DNA from: Collinsella aerofaciens
GTDB lineage: Bacteria; Actinomycetota; Coriobacteriia; Coriobacteriales; Coriobacteriaceae
Direction of reading: 5' to 3'
Assembly: GCA_030826265.1 (NCBI GenBank)
Contig: JAPJOH010000010.1
Span: 1 to 64,000, forward strand
Length of the DNA stretch: 64,000 nucleotides
In this document: positions 40,137 to 49,967 of the stretch, piece after piece
Position numbering within the stretch: position 1 is the first letter of the stretch
Layout of the letters: each line of letters starts with the position of its first letter
Position numbers and translations under genes: made by a program
Notes under the pieces: generated by a model
What the model was told of the DNA's origin: nothing
Seen by the model: the letters and a program-made list of their open reading frames with translations, nothing else
Database searches by the model: none

Positions 40137-43100
40137 TTAGGCGAAGTAGGCTACGCCGCTCTCAAAGATCGGCATGAACTTATCGCCGGGGACATGCTCG
40201 GGCACGTTGCGGTACAGGTTGTCGCCGCGACGTTCGGCATGGCCCATCTTGCCCAGGACGCGGCCGTCGGGGCTCGTGATGCCCTCGATGGCGAGTGCGG
40301 AGCCGTTGGGGTTGACGGGAAGGTCCATGCTGGGCTTGCCGTCCTCGCCCACGTACTGCGTGGCGACCTGGCCGTTGGCGATAAGCTGGGCGAGTACCTC
40401 GTCGTTGGCGACAAAGCGGCCCTCGCCGTGGCTGATGGCGACGGTGTAGGGGTCGTCGAGGCTGCACTGCGACAGCCACGGGGACAGGTTGGACGAGATA
40501 CGGGTGCGCACCAGGCGGCTCTGATGGCGACCGATGGTGTTGAACGTCAGCGTGGGCGCGTCGGGCGTGGCGTCGACGATGTCGCCGTAGGGCACCAGGC
40601 CGAGCTTGACCAGGGCCTGGAAGCCGTTGCAGATGCCCAGCATCAGGCCGTCTCGGGCCTTGAGCAGGTCGCGGACTGCCTCGGTGACCTCGGGAGCGCG
40701 GAAGAACGCCGTGATGAACTTGGCGGAGCCGTCGGGCTCGTCACCGCCCGAGAAGCCGCCGGGGATCATGACGATCTGGCTTGCACGGATGCGGCGGGCA
40801 AGCTCGTGGGTGCTCTCGGCGACGGCCTCGGGCGTGAGATTGTTGATCACGAAGGTGTCGGCCTCGGCACCGGCGGCACGGAAAGCGCGGGCGCTGTCGT
40901 ACTCGCAGTTGTTGCCGGGGAACACGGGGATGATCACGCGCGGACGGGCGATCTTGGCGCCGCCGTACACGTGAATGTCCTTGGCGCGGAAGTCGATGGT
41001 CTCGACCTCGGGGGTCTCGCCGGCGCTGCGGTAGGCGAAGACGTCCTCGATGCCGCTCTCCCAGGCCTCCTGGAGCTCGGCGAGCTCGATGACCTCGGAG
41101 CCGGTGTCGATGACATAGCCCTCGACGGTGGTACCCAGGGGCTCGACGACAACGCCGTCGGCGACCTCGGGCAGCTCGGCATCCTCGGCGAGCTCGACGA
41201 TAAAGCTGCCATAGAGCGGGGTGAAGAGGCTCTCCACGTCCACATCCTCGGCAAGCTCGATGCCGATCTGGTTGCCGACGCACATCTTAAAGAGGCTCTC
41301 GGCGCCACAGCCGTAGCCGGGCGTGGAGACGGCCAGGGCGTCGCCGGTAGCAGTGAGCGCCTCGACGGCGTCAAACGCGGCGAGCAGCTGCTGGGCGTCG
41401 GGGCGGTAGTCCTCGCCGTAGGTAGCGGGGGCGATGCGGACGACGCGGTGCGTCAGGCCCTTGAACTCAGGGGAGACGGCGCGCGCCGCGCGGCCCACGG
41501 CAACAGCGAAGCTGATCAGAGTCGGCGGAACGTTGAGCTCGCCGGCCTCGTCCTCAAACGAGCCGCTCATGGAGTCCTTGCCGCCGATGGCGCCGGCACC
41601 CAGGTCGACTTGGGCCATGAGGGCGCCCAGGACGGCTGCTGTGGGCTTGCCCCAGCGCTCGGCCTCGGTGCGCAGACGCTCGAAGTACTCCTGGAAGGAG
41701 AGATAGGCGCGTTTGTGCTCAAAGCCGGCAGCCACAAGTTTGGCGATGGACTCGACCACGGACAGATAGGCGCCCGCAAACTGGTCGGCCTCCATCAGAT
41801 CGGGGTTGAAGCCCCATGCCATGGCGCTTGCCGTGGTGGTCTCGCCGTCCACGGGGAACTTGGCGACCATGGCCGAGCTCGGGGTGAGCTGCGTCTTGCC
41901 GCCAAAAGGCATAAGCACGGTTGCGGCACCGATGGTGGAGTCGAAGCGCTCGGAAAGGCCCTTGTTGGAGGCAACGTTGAGGTCGGTGACAAGCGAGGTC
42001 ATGCGCTCGGCAAGCGTGGTGCCGGCCCAGCTGGGCTGCCACACGCTGCGGGCGCACACGTGGGCGACCTGGTGCTTGGGCGCGCCGTTGGAGTTGAGGA
42101 ACTCGCGGGATAGGTCGACGATGGCGACACCGTTCCAGGCCATGCGCATGCGCGGCTCGGCGGTAACCTCGGCGATAACGGTCGCCTCCAGGTTTTCCTC
42201 GGCGGCGTAGCCCATGAACTCCTCGACGTCACCGTCGGCGACGGCGCAGGCCATGCGCTCCTGGGACTCGGAAATGGCGAGCTCGGTGCCGTCCAGGCCG
42301 TCGTACTTCTTGGTCACGGTGTCCAGGTCGACATACAGGCCGTCGGCAAGCTCGCCCACGGCGACCGAGACGCCGCCGGCGCCAAAGTCGTTGCAACGCT
42401 TGATCAGGCGGCAGGCGTCGCCGCGGCGGAAGAGGCGCTGCAGCTTGCGCTCGACCGGGGCGTTGCCCTTCTGGACCTCGGCACCCGAGGTCTCGATGGA
42501 CTCGGTGTTCTGGGTCTTGGAGGAGCCGGTGGCACCGCCGATGCCGTCACGGCCGGTGCGGCCGCCCAGCAGGATGATCTTGTCGGTGGGGGCGGGGCAC
42601 TCGCGGCGCACGTGGTTTGCCGGGGTAGCGCCCACGACGGCGCCGACCTCCATGCGCTTGGCCACGTAGCCGGGGTGATAGAGCTCGTTGACCTGACCGG
42701 TGGCAAGGCCGATCTGGTTACCGTAGCTGGAGTAGCCGGCGGCGGCAGTGGTCACGAGCTTTCGCTGCGGCAGCTTGCCCTCGAGCGTCTCGGAAACCGG
42801 GACGGTGGGGTCGCCGGCACCGGTGACGCGCATGGCCTGATACACATAGCTGCGGCCCGAGAGCGGGTCACGGATAGCGCCGCCCACGCAGGTGGCGGCA
42901 CCGCCGAAGGGCTCGATCTCGGTCGGGTGGTTATGGGTCTCGTTCTTAAACAGGAACAGCCAGTCCTGGTCCTCGCCGTCGACATCGACCTTCACCTTGA
43001 CGGTGCAGGCGTTGATTTCCTCGGACTCGTCGACATCGGTCATGACGCCGGTCTTCTTAAGGTACTTGGCGCCGATGGTGCCCATGTCCATGAGGCAGAC

Positions 43101-43883
43101 GGGCTTGGCGTCGCGGCCGAGTTCGTGGCGCATCTCCATGTAGCGGTCGAAGGCCTGCTGCACCACGGCGTCGTCGATCGTCACGTCGTCCAGGACGGTG
43201 CCGAAGGTGGTGTGGCGGCAGTGGTCGGACCAGTAGGTGTCGATCACGCGGATCTCGGTGATGGTGGGGTCGCGGTCCTCATCGCGGAAGTACTGCTGAC
43301 AGAAGGCGATGTCCGCCTCGTCCATGGCAAGACCGCGCTCGGAGATAAAGGCGGCAAGGCCGGCCTCGTCGAGCTCGCGGAAGCCGTCGAGCACTTCGAC
43401 GGGCTGGGGCTCGGGAGTCTCGATGTGCAGCGTCTCGGGCAGGTCGAGCGAGGCGATGCGCGCCTCGACGGGGTTTACCACGTAGTGCTTGATGGCCTCG
43501 ATGGCGGCTTCGTCCAGAGCGCCCGAGATCATATAGACCTTGGCGGAGCGCACGGCGGGGCGCTCGCCCTGGCTGATGAGCTGCACGCACTCGCTGGCGG
43601 AGTCGGCGCGCTGGTCAAACTGGCCAGGCAGGAATTCGACGGCAAAGACGGCGCCATCGCTTGCGGGGAGCTCGTCGTAGGTCACATCGACCTGGGGCTC
43701 GCTAAAGACGGTCGGCACGCAGGAGCGGAAAAGCTCCTCGTCGATGCCCTCGACGTCGTAGCGGTTGATGATCCTCAGGGCCTCGATGCCCTTGATGCCG
43801 AGAATCTCGGTCAGCTCGCCCTTGAGCTGCTGAGCCTCGACGTCGAACCCGGGTTTCTTCTCCACGTAGATACGAGAGACCAT
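40137..43883 (-). CDS. purL: Phosphoribosylformylglycinamidine synthase, fused PurL-PurQ form
   Basis: 1248 residues: the large single-chain enzyme of purine synthesis step 4. The N-terminal PurS-like and linker part leads to the ATP/FGAR domain, with KVKVDVDGEDQDWLFLFKNETHNHPTEIEPFGGAATCVGGAIRDPLSGRS as core motifs, and GGKDSMSGSF later. A glutaminase domain occupies the last 260 residues, with nucleophile Cys in LMLGICNGFQAL, the oxyanion segment in MIPGGFSGGDEPDG, and HGEGRF. It converts FGAR, ATP and glutamine to FGAM. The start at 43883 is MVSRIYVEKK with an AGGAA-type site. It has its own terminator. Confidence 0.95.
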   Translation of the reverse strand: MVSRIYVEKKPGFDVEAQQLKGELTEILGIKGIEALRIINRYDVEGIDEELFRSCVPTVFSEPQVDVTYDELPASDGAVFAVEFLPGQFDQRADSASECVQLISQGERPAVRSAKVYMISGALDEAAIEAIKHYVVNPVEARIASLDLPETLHIETPEPQPVEVLDGFRELDEAGLAAFISERGLAMDEADIAFCQQYFRDEDRDPTITEIRVIDTYWSDHCRHTTFGTVLDDVTIDDAVVQQAFDRYMEMRHELGRDAKPVCLMDMGTIGAKYLKKTGVMTDVDESEEINACTVKVKVDVDGEDQDWLFLFKNETHNHPTEIEPFGGAATCVGGAIRDPLSGRSYVYQAMRVTGAGDPTVPVSETLEGKLPQRKLVTTAAAGYSSYGNQIGLATGQVNELYHPGYVAKRMEVGAVVGATPANHVRRECPAPTDKIILLGGRTGRDGIGGATGSSKTQNTESIETSGAEVQKGNAPVERKLQRLFRRGDACRLIKRCNDFGAGGVSVAVGELADGLYVDLDTVTKKYDGLDGTELAISESQERMACAVADGDVEEFMGYAAEENLEATVIAEVTAEPRMRMAWNGVAIVDLSREFLNSNGAPKHQVAHVCARSVWQPSWAGTTLAERMTSLVTDLNVASNKGLSERFDSTIGAATVLMPFGGKTQLTPSSAMVAKFPVDGETTTASAMAWGFNPDLMEADQFAGAYLSVVESIAKLVAAGFEHKRAYLSFQEYFERLRTEAERWGKPTAAVLGALMAQVDLGAGAIGGKDSMSGSFEDEAGELNVPPTLISFAVAVGRAARAVSPEFKGLTHRVVRIAPATYGEDYRPDAQQLLAAFDAVEALTATGDALAVSTPGYGCGAESLFKMCVGNQIGIELAEDVDVESLFTPLYGSFIVELAEDAELPEVADGVVVEPLGTTVEGYVIDTGSEVIELAELQEAWESGIEDVFAYRSAGETPEVETIDFRAKDIHVYGGAKIARPRVIIPVFPGNNCEYDSARAFRAAGAEADTFVINNLTPEAVAESTHELARRIRASQIVMIPGGFSGGDEPDGSAKFITAFFRAPEVTEAVRDLLKARDGLMLGICNGFQALVKLGLVPYGDIVDATPDAPTLTFNTIGRHQSRLVRTRISSNLSPWLSQCSLDDPYTVAISHGEGRFVANDEVLAQLIANGQVATQYVGEDGKPSMDLPVNPNGSALAIEGITSPDGRVLGKMGHAERRGDNLYRNVPEHVPGDKFMPIFESGVAYFA

Positions 43884-44067
43884 TGGTTCCTGCCTTCCTG
43901 ATCGGTTGGGCGTACGGTACGGTATGCGGCAGCGGTCGGTTTGCGGGGTCTGCCCTGCGGTCGCCTTGAGCCACATGTTTGTAAACCTCACTATGATACG
44001 ACAGCTCGCGGCGCGTTGAGGACGGCGAGGGTGCTACAGTGAAGCGCAAACAAGAGAAAGGCATCAC

Positions 44068-45630
44068 ATGGCATTCGTTTCACTCGCCATCATCGCGCTC
44101 GTGGCCTTTGCAAGCCCCTTCATCGCCTCGGCGATTCCCGGAAAACCCATTCCCGAAACGGTCTTTTTGCTCGTGTTCGGCGCGGTGCTGGGACCCCATA
44201 TGCTCGACATTATCCATGTAGATGCCGAGGTCTCGCTTGTGTCCGAGCTCGGTCTGGCCTTTTTGTTCCTGCTCGCCGGCTTTGAGATCGACCCCAAGAG
44301 CATCACGGGCGTCGAGGGGCGCTACGGCTTGGCGACGTGGGTCGTCACGTTTGGTATCGCCTGGCTTGCCGTGCGCTTTACCCCGTGGTTCTCGGTCAGT
44401 CATTTCGACGGTATCGCCGTGACGCTTGCCCTCACTTCTACGGCGCTCGGCACGCTCGTGCCCATCATGCGCGAGCGCTCGCTCACCGGCACGCGTGTGG
44501 GCGACTCGATTCTCGCGTATGGCACTTGGGGCGAGCTCGGTCCCGTGCTCGCCATGTCGGTGCTGCTGTCTGCTCGCACTGGCATCCAAACGCTCGTAAT
44601 CCTTGGCTTGTTTGCGGTGGTTTGCGTGTTGCTGGCCGTGGTCCCAAGCCGCTCCAAGCGCGTCGGCAGCCGCTTCTTTGCGTTTGTCGAGGAGCGCGCC
44701 GATACCACGTCGCAGACCTTCGTGCGCCTGACGGTGCTCATCCTGGTCACGCTCGTGGCATTCTCGGCCGTCTTTGATCTCGACATCGTGTTGGGTTCTT
44801 TTGCCGCCGGCTTTGTCCTGCGCTATATCATCCCCGAGGGCAACCATACGCTCGAGACTAAGCTCGACGGCCTGGCCTACGGCTTTTTGATTCCGGTGTT
44901 CTTCACCGTGTCGGGCGCAAAGATCGACCTGACGGCCGTGGCGTCGCGCCCGGGCTTGCTCGCGGGCTTTATCGTGGCGTTGCTGATTATTCGCGCCGTG
45001 CCCATCCTCATCTCTATGGGCATTTGTCCTGCGACGCGCGATGTGTCGGCGTATGGCCGCATTACCGTGGCCCTGTACTGCACCACGGCTCTGCCGATCA
45101 TCGTTGCCGTGACGAGCGTTGCCGTCAACGCGGGCGCGCTGTCGCAAGATATTGCGTCGGTCATGGTCGCTGCCGGTGCCATCACGGTGTTCTTGATGCC
45201 GCTGCTCGCGCAGCTCTTCTATCGCGTGGTCGATGCCGCGCCGGTCGCCGCCGTGGCAGAGGTTGCCGAGCATCCTTCCGACGCGCTCGATATTCTGCGC
45301 GCCCATCACGATTTGGCGAGCCTGCTCGCGCGCGAGCATGAGCTGCTGACCTCGCATGGTCACGGTCGCGTATTCGAGGGCCTGCCTACGCTCGATACGA
45401 TTGCCGAGCGTCTTTCCGCCGAGGCGGCGAGCGGCCACATCGATGCCCGCATCGTGGACGCGGCGCATCTTCTTGCCGATAAGACCTATGGAGACGAGGT
45501 TGACCCGTCCGAGCTGACTCCGCGTGAGCGCCGCCGCCTGGAGCGCGCCAAGCTCGCCGTGCACGAATACCGCCGCCGCATGCTGGAGCTCTACGCGCGC
45601 GAAGAAGCCGAAGACGACGACGGTAAGTAG
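44068..45630 (+). CDS. Cation:proton antiporter (CPA family, Kef/NhaP-like)
   Basis: 520 residues with about 12 membrane helices (residues 1-390) and a soluble, charged C-terminal tail of about 130 residues containing HH and many Glu/Arg. Family blocks include LAFLFLLAGFEIDPKSI, ALTSTALGTLVPIMRE, DIVLGSFAAGFVLRYI and GFLIPVFFTVSGAKIDLTA. Such antiporters exchange Na+ or K+ for protons across the membrane. There is no TrkA-N domain, unlike KefB/C. GAGAAAGG precedes the ATG. The gene diverges from purL. Confidence 0.88.
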   Translation: MAFVSLAIIALVAFASPFIASAIPGKPIPETVFLLVFGAVLGPHMLDIIHVDAEVSLVSELGLAFLFLLAGFEIDPKSITGVEGRYGLATWVVTFGIAWLAVRFTPWFSVSHFDGIAVTLALTSTALGTLVPIMRERSLTGTRVGDSILAYGTWGELGPVLAMSVLLSARTGIQTLVILGLFAVVCVLLAVVPSRSKRVGSRFFAFVEERADTTSQTFVRLTVLILVTLVAFSAVFDLDIVLGSFAAGFVLRYIIPEGNHTLETKLDGLAYGFLIPVFFTVSGAKIDLTAVASRPGLLAGFIVALLIIRAVPILISMGICPATRDVSAYGRITVALYCTTALPIIVAVTSVAVNAGALSQDIASVMVAAGAITVFLMPLLAQLFYRVVDAAPVAAVAEVAEHPSDALDILRAHHDLASLLAREHELLTSHGHGRVFEGLPTLDTIAERLSAEAASGHIDARIVDAAHLLADKTYGDEVDPSELTPRERRRLERAKLAVHEYRRRMLELYAREEAEDDDGK

Positions 45631-45670
45631 TACGTAATGCGGGTAAACGGGTACCGACCAAATAAAAGAC

Positions 45671-45709
45671 GGCGCGCGGCCGGCGGTTGATGCAGGCAGC
45701 GCGCCTTTT
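45671..45709. terminator. Hairpin between antiporter and SDR genes
   Basis: GGCGCGC and GCGCGCC pair across a 20-odd base loop with further GC pairing, followed on the plus strand by TTTT. It terminates the antiporter gene and may also serve the convergent SDR gene. Confidence 0.6.
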
Positions 45710-45751
45710 GCGTTGGGCCTCGTTGAGGTTCGAAGTCGTGGCTTGCGACCT

Positions 45752-46501
45752 TTAGGAGCGGGCGGCTCCGTCGACGGGGAGGATGGCGCCCGTGACATAG
45801 GAGGACATGTCGCTTGCCAAGAAGACAAAGGCGTTGGCGACATCCTCGGGCTCGCCCATGCGACCCAGCGGAATGGTGGCGATGATGGGCTTGATGACCT
45901 CTTCGGGCAGGTTGGCGACCATATCGGTCTTGGTTACGCCTGGGGCGACGGCGTTGACGCGAATACCCATGGGGGCGAGCTCGCGCGAGAGCGACTGGAC
46001 CATGCCATTGACGGCAAACTTGGACGTGGGGTAACCGACGCCGGAGGGCTGGCCGTACTTGGCGACCATCGAGCTTGTGGTAGTGATGGTGCCGCCGTGG
46101 CCGGCCTCGGTCATGATCTTGGCGGCAGCCTGGTGGCCATTAAAGACAGCGACGACGTTAAGGTCCATGACCTTTGCGAACTCCTCGGCCGTGTAGTCCA
46201 AAAGGGGCGAGCGCTGGGAGATGCCGGCGTTGTTGACGACCGTATCGAGACCGCCCATATCGGCTGCAGCCTGGGTAAAGGCCTCGGTCACGGCCTCGAG
46301 CGAGGTGAGATCGCAGGAACGGCCCCAGACCTTGGCGTCGGGATAGACAGCTGTCAGCTTCTCAACGGCTGCATCGGCAGTCTCCTGGCGCGAGCCAAAG
46401 ACGGTGACGGCGGCACCCTCCTCGATAAAACGGCAGGCGATGGCATAGCCGATACCGCGCGTGCCTCCGGTGACGATTGCTTTCTTGCCCTCGAGCAACA
46501 T
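45752..46501 (-). CDS. Short-chain dehydrogenase/reductase (FabG-like)
   Basis: 249 residues with the classical SDR motifs: TGGTRGIGYAIA (NAD(P) site, about 10-21), NNAGISQ, the catalytic Ser in TTTSSMVAKYG, YPTSK (Tyr/Lys), and VNAVAPGVTKTDM. FabG-type 3-oxoacyl-ACP reductases look like this, but isolated copies often act on other alcohols or ketones. No fatty-acid genes are nearby. GGAGGCACC precedes the ATG at 46501; upstream in-frame codons encode nothing of the family. Confidence 0.85.
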   Translation of the reverse strand: MLLEGKKAIVTGGTRGIGYAIACRFIEEGAAVTVFGSRQETADAAVEKLTAVYPDAKVWGRSCDLTSLEAVTEAFTQAAADMGGLDTVVNNAGISQRSPLLDYTAEEFAKVMDLNVVAVFNGHQAAAKIMTEAGHGGTITTTSSMVAKYGQPSGVGYPTSKFAVNGMVQSLSRELAPMGIRVNAVAPGVTKTDMVANLPEEVIKPIIATIPLGRMGEPEDVANAFVFLASDMSSYVTGAILPVDGAARS

Positions 46502-46650
46502 GGTGCCTCCATTCTTCGGGGGTGGACGTACGCAGCACAGCGTAGCGGTAGCCGGAATCGGCCGCGTTTGCATATCGGTGAACGGTAGCCCGCGTTACCG
46601 ATGAGCGGCTCGCGCAAATGTGCTCTGCCGTTGTGCTTAGGGCAGGAGAC

Positions 46651-46685
46651 AAAAGGGCTCCCGTCCCACATCGGACGGGAGCCCT
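46651..46685 (-). terminator. Terminator of homoserine dehydrogenase gene
   Basis: On the minus strand AGGGCTCCCGTCC pairs with GGACGGGAGCCCT around a short loop, followed by TTTT. It lies 31 bases after the homoserine dehydrogenase stop. Confidence 0.88.
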
Positions 46686-46715
46686 CAAAGCGCGTATTGC
46701 TAGGCGATTGATGGA

Positions 46716-48059
46716 CTAGTTGGCCATGACGCCTTCGGTCCAGGCCTCGACGTCCTCGATGCGCAGGACGTTGGCGACCTCGGCCACGCAGTCGACGCTG
46801 GTAAGCTCGGCGGCGGCAGCCTGGACGTCCTTCTCGAGCGCGCGGTGCGTCAGGAAGATGACCGAGCAGGTATCGCTGGCGCCCGACTTGCCGTCCTCGA
46901 CCTGGTTGATGAGCGAGATCGAGATGTTGTGCTTGGCAAAGATGTCGACCGTCTCGGACAGGGCGCCCACGCGGTCGGCGACCTTCAGGCGCACATAGTA
47001 CTTGGTCTGGAGCTCGTCCATGGGCTTAAAGGCGAGGTTGTGACCATAGGGCTCAATCTCGGGCAGCGGAGCCACGCCGCGGCTGATCTGCTCGGAGAGC
47101 GACAGGATGTCGCCCACGACGGCACTCGCGGTGGGGAAGGAGCCTGCGCCGGCACCGTAGAACATGGTCTCGCCCACGGCGTCGCCTACCACGTAGACAG
47201 CGTTCATGGCGCCGTTGACCTTGGCGAGCATGTGGTCGGCGGGGATCAGCGTGGGATGCACGCGGACGTCGACGCCGGCGTCGGTGTTGCGGGCGATGCC
47301 GAGCAGCTTAATGGTGTAGCCGAGCTCGCGGGCCTGGGCGATGTCCTCGGCGCCGATGGTGCGGATACCCTGCTGGTACACATCGTCGGTGGTCACGCGG
47401 GTGCCAAAGCCGATGGAGGCGAGGATTGCCGTCTTGCTGGCGGCGTCGAAGCCGTCAACGTCGGCGGACGGGTCGGCTTCGGCATAGCCCTTAGCCTGTG
47501 CGTCGGCGAGCACGTCGGCGTAATCGGCGCCCTCGGCGTCCATGCGTGACAGGATGTAGTTGGTGGTGCCGTTGAGGATGCCGGCGATGGTCAGGATCTT
47601 GTTGCCCACCAGGTCGTGCTCGAGCGTGCTCACGATGGGGATGCCACCGCCGCAGCTGGCCTCGCACTTAATCTGCACGCCGCACGCGCGCGCCTTCTCG
47701 GCGAGCGTCTCGACATGGCGGCCCAGCAGAGCCTTGTTGGCAGAGACGACGTGCTTGCCGTTCTCGAAAGCGGTGGTGAAGATCTCGGTCGCGGGGTGCT
47801 CGCCGCCGATGAGCTCGACGACGATATCGACGGCGGGGTCCGTGACGACGTCATGCCAGTCGCTCGTAAAGGCCTCGCGCTCAATGCCTGCCGCCTCGGC
47901 CTGCTCCCAGGCAAGCGCACAGGCGCGGGTCAGCTTAAGGTCGATGCCGTAGGCGGCCAGGTACTCATCGTGGTGGCTCTTGATTAGACGGGCCACGCCG
48001 CCGCCGACGGTTCCCAGACCGATGAGGCCGACGTTCACGGTGCGCAGGGGTTCGCTCAT
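46716..48059 (-). CDS. hom: Homoserine dehydrogenase
   Basis: 447 residues. The NAD(P) site is VGLIGLGTVGGGV (about 11-23). The catalytic domain contains SANKALLGRH, EASCGGGIPIVSTLEHDLVGNKI, GILNGTTNYILSRM and AKGYAEADPSADVDGFDAASK (with the catalytic Lys and Glu). A C-terminal ACT domain begins at about 355 (YYVRLKVADRVGALSE). The enzyme reduces aspartate semialdehyde to homoserine, on the path to threonine and methionine. AAGGAG precedes the ATG. No thrB/thrC genes adjoin. The long gap upstream (48060-48640) holds a decayed livJ copy. Confidence 0.94.
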   Translation of the reverse strand: MSEPLRTVNVGLIGLGTVGGGVARLIKSHHDEYLAAYGIDLKLTRACALAWEQAEAAGIEREAFTSDWHDVVTDPAVDIVVELIGGEHPATEIFTTAFENGKHVVSANKALLGRHVETLAEKARACGVQIKCEASCGGGIPIVSTLEHDLVGNKILTIAGILNGTTNYILSRMDAEGADYADVLADAQAKGYAEADPSADVDGFDAASKTAILASIGFGTRVTTDDVYQQGIRTIGAEDIAQARELGYTIKLLGIARNTDAGVDVRVHPTLIPADHMLAKVNGAMNAVYVVGDAVGETMFYGAGAGSFPTASAVVGDILSLSEQISRGVAPLPEIEPYGHNLAFKPMDELQTKYYVRLKVADRVGALSETVDIFAKHNISISLINQVEDGKSGASDTCSVIFLTHRALEKDVQAAAAELTSVDCVAEVANVLRIEDVEAWTEGVMAN

Positions 48060-48268
48060 AGATAGCTCCTTTGTGCATCTTATAGATGGATTAACCGATT
48101 ACAGGTTGAGTGCATTCTAGCGTGAACCGAGGGCGTGTGCTTGGCAGGTAGCGGGAGTCGCACAAAACGGCACTACCGAAACGCTGCGGAAACATTGGAA
48201 ACACGCTCGCCACAAACGAACTTCCGTAACAAACTGTCAACGTTTGCACCATAAGGTTTGCCCTATGC

Positions 48269-48371
48269 GACTGGGGCATGCAGGCGCTCGTCGGCGTGGG
48301 ATGACGAGGGCCAGGTCGAAAAGCCCGCTACGGCTTATGTGATCCAGGACGGCAAGTACATCGCCGCCTAA
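48269..48371 (+). pseudogene. Remnant of a second livJ-type gene
   Basis: Two pieces of a livJ-like gene are joined with a large deletion. The first (48269-48295) reads DWGMQALVG and matches the livJ codons around 48968-48994 almost base for base. It is followed, out of frame by one, by 24 codons (48297-48371) encoding WDDEGQVEKPATAYVIQDGK and ending YIAA-stop, equivalent to the livJ C-end WNDKGQVQKEPTAYVITDGK. About 270 intervening codons are lost. The remnant shows that a duplicate binding protein once lay directly upstream of livJ. Of the gap 48060-48640, the part 48060-48268 shows nothing I recognise. Confidence 0.75.
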
Positions 48372-48640
48372 GTGCATATAACGAGACCGGTGGGGCCGTT
48401 TTATGCAGGGCAAGGACGCTTGTAACAGAACAGAAACATTACTTTCACATAATAAAGTGGCTAAACTGCATAAACCAACAGAAATACGCATGATTTTGGA
48501 TAAATGGACAAAACAAAAGAAAAGTTGAAATAATCGCCACTTTTCTCAACTAAAGCGTCTACTATTTTGCGAACGCCGAACACGGCGAAGGATGGCCTGT
48601 CGGGTTACCGAAACCCGACGAGATTTGAGAGGAGAGCCGC
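48372..48640 (+). promoter_or_regulatory. AT-rich leader of the liv operon
   Basis: This stretch is markedly richer in A and T than the coding DNA, especially 48420-48560, as expected for a strong promoter region. TACTAT at about 48560 could be a -10 box; the -35 is unclear. A small hairpin (TCGGGTTACCGAAACCCGA, 48599-48617) lies just before the ribosome site and lacks a T-run, so it is not an ordinary terminator; it could affect translation of livJ. No regulator motif is recognised. Confidence 0.35.
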
Positions 48641-49828
48641 ATGTCGAGCCTCACCGGTAAGTCATTGAACCCTGTTATGAATCGCAGGAGCGTTATCGCG
48701 AGCGCAGCAGGTCTGGGGGCGATGTCCATTCTAGCTGGTTGCTCCTCCAACGGCGGCGACAGCGGTTCCGCTTCGGGCGACGCTTCGTTTAAGATCGGCA
48801 CCATCGGCCCGCTGACCGGCGCCAACGCGTCCTACGGCAAATCCGTTACCCAGGGTGTCGAGCTCGGCTGCAAGGATTTCTCGACCAAGGAGCTGCCGCT
48901 TGCCAGCAAGGCCGAGGACGACCAGGCCGACGGCGAGAAGGCCGTCAACGCTTTGAATACCCTGCTCGACTGGGGCATGCAGGCCCTCGTCGGCCCGACC
49001 ACCACGGGTGCGTCGGTTGCCGTTGCCGCAGAGTGCGGTAACGACCCCAAGACGTTCATGATCACCCCGTCCGCGTCCTCCGAGGACGTCACCGACGGCA
49101 AGGATTGCGTCTTCCAGGTTTGCTTTACCGACCCCAACCAGGGTGTCAACGCTGCCAAGTTCCTGGCGCAGAAGTATGCGGACGAGAAGTTCGTGCTGTT
49201 CTATAACTCCGGCGACGCTTATTCTGCGGGTGTCGCAGATTCCTTTAAGGCCCAGGCCGCTGAGTCCAAGCTCGAGATTGTCGACGAGGAGACCTTTAAG
49301 GACGACTCCGCCACGAGCTTTACCAACCAGCTGACCAAGGCCAAGCAGGCCGGCGCCACCATGATCTTTGCGCCGATCTACTACACGCCGGCGTCCGTCC
49401 TGCTCAAGAACGCCAAGGACATGGGCTACGACGTCAAGATGATGGGCTGCGACGGCATGGACGGCATCCTGGGCGTTGAGGGCTTCGATACCTCTCTTGC
49501 CGAGGGTCTGCTGCTCATGACCCCGTTCTCCGCCGACGACGAGAAGAACGCCGACTTCGTCAACGCTTACAAGGATAAGTACGGCGATACTCCCGACCAG
49601 TTTGCCGCCGACGCCTACGACGGCGTGCACGCGGTGGCCGAGGCCGTCAAGGAGGCCGGTCTTGGTGTCGACGCCGATCCGACCGAGGTCGCCGAGAAAC
49701 TGTCGAAGGCTATGCTCAAGATTACCGTTGACGGTCTGACCGGCAAGCTCACCTGGAACGATAAGGGTCAGGTCCAGAAGGAGCCCACGGCGTACGTCAT
49801 CACCGACGGCAAGTACGTACAGGCCTAA
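48641..49828 (+). CDS. livJ: Branched-chain amino acid ABC transporter, substrate-binding lipoprotein
   Basis: 395 residues. A lipoprotein signal (NRRSVIASAAGLGAMSILAG with Cys34 in LAGCSS) has a twin-Arg-like start. The mature protein is a type I periplasmic-binding fold of the Leu/Ile/Val receptor group: FKIGTIGPLTGANASYGKSV, VNALNTLLDWGMQALVGPTTTG, KFVLFYNSGDAYSAGVADSF, and ADAYDGVHAVAEAVKEAG. It binds amino acids outside the membrane for LivHMGF. GAGAGGAGAG precedes the ATG. It heads the five-gene operon, and a decayed duplicate precedes it. Confidence 0.93.
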   Translation: MSSLTGKSLNPVMNRRSVIASAAGLGAMSILAGCSSNGGDSGSASGDASFKIGTIGPLTGANASYGKSVTQGVELGCKDFSTKELPLASKAEDDQADGEKAVNALNTLLDWGMQALVGPTTTGASVAVAAECGNDPKTFMITPSASSEDVTDGKDCVFQVCFTDPNQGVNAAKFLAQKYADEKFVLFYNSGDAYSAGVADSFKAQAAESKLEIVDEETFKDDSATSFTNQLTKAKQAGATMIFAPIYYTPASVLLKNAKDMGYDVKMMGCDGMDGILGVEGFDTSLAEGLLLMTPFSADDEKNADFVNAYKDKYGDTPDQFAADAYDGVHAVAEAVKEAGLGVDADPTEVAEKLSKAMLKITVDGLTGKLTWNDKGQVQKEPTAYVITDGKYVQA

Positions 49829-49967
49829 TAGGCCGCCTTACATAGAGCGGTTTTGATCCCAAGCAGGGGAGGTTTTGGCCTTCCCTGCTTGCTTGGTATC
49901 TAGGGACGATGTAACGTCCCTGTTTCATACATCAACTGGAAACCTATTCGAAAGGGGGATGTGGAAC

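Noticed and set aside
40098..42113. 671-codon open frame on the plus strand opposite purL
   Set aside because: It mirrors the GC-rich third positions of purL, which has full family motifs on the other strand; its product is a low-complexity Gly/Ala/Asp/Val sequence.
44080..45843. 587-codon minus-strand frame opposite the antiporter
   Set aside because: The plus strand encodes a complete CPA-type antiporter; the antisense product is a polar Arg/His-rich sequence with no motif.
48060..48268. T-box or other riboswitch upstream of hom
   Set aside because: I find no T-box core or terminator/antiterminator pair in this stretch; it seems to be plain intergenic DNA.
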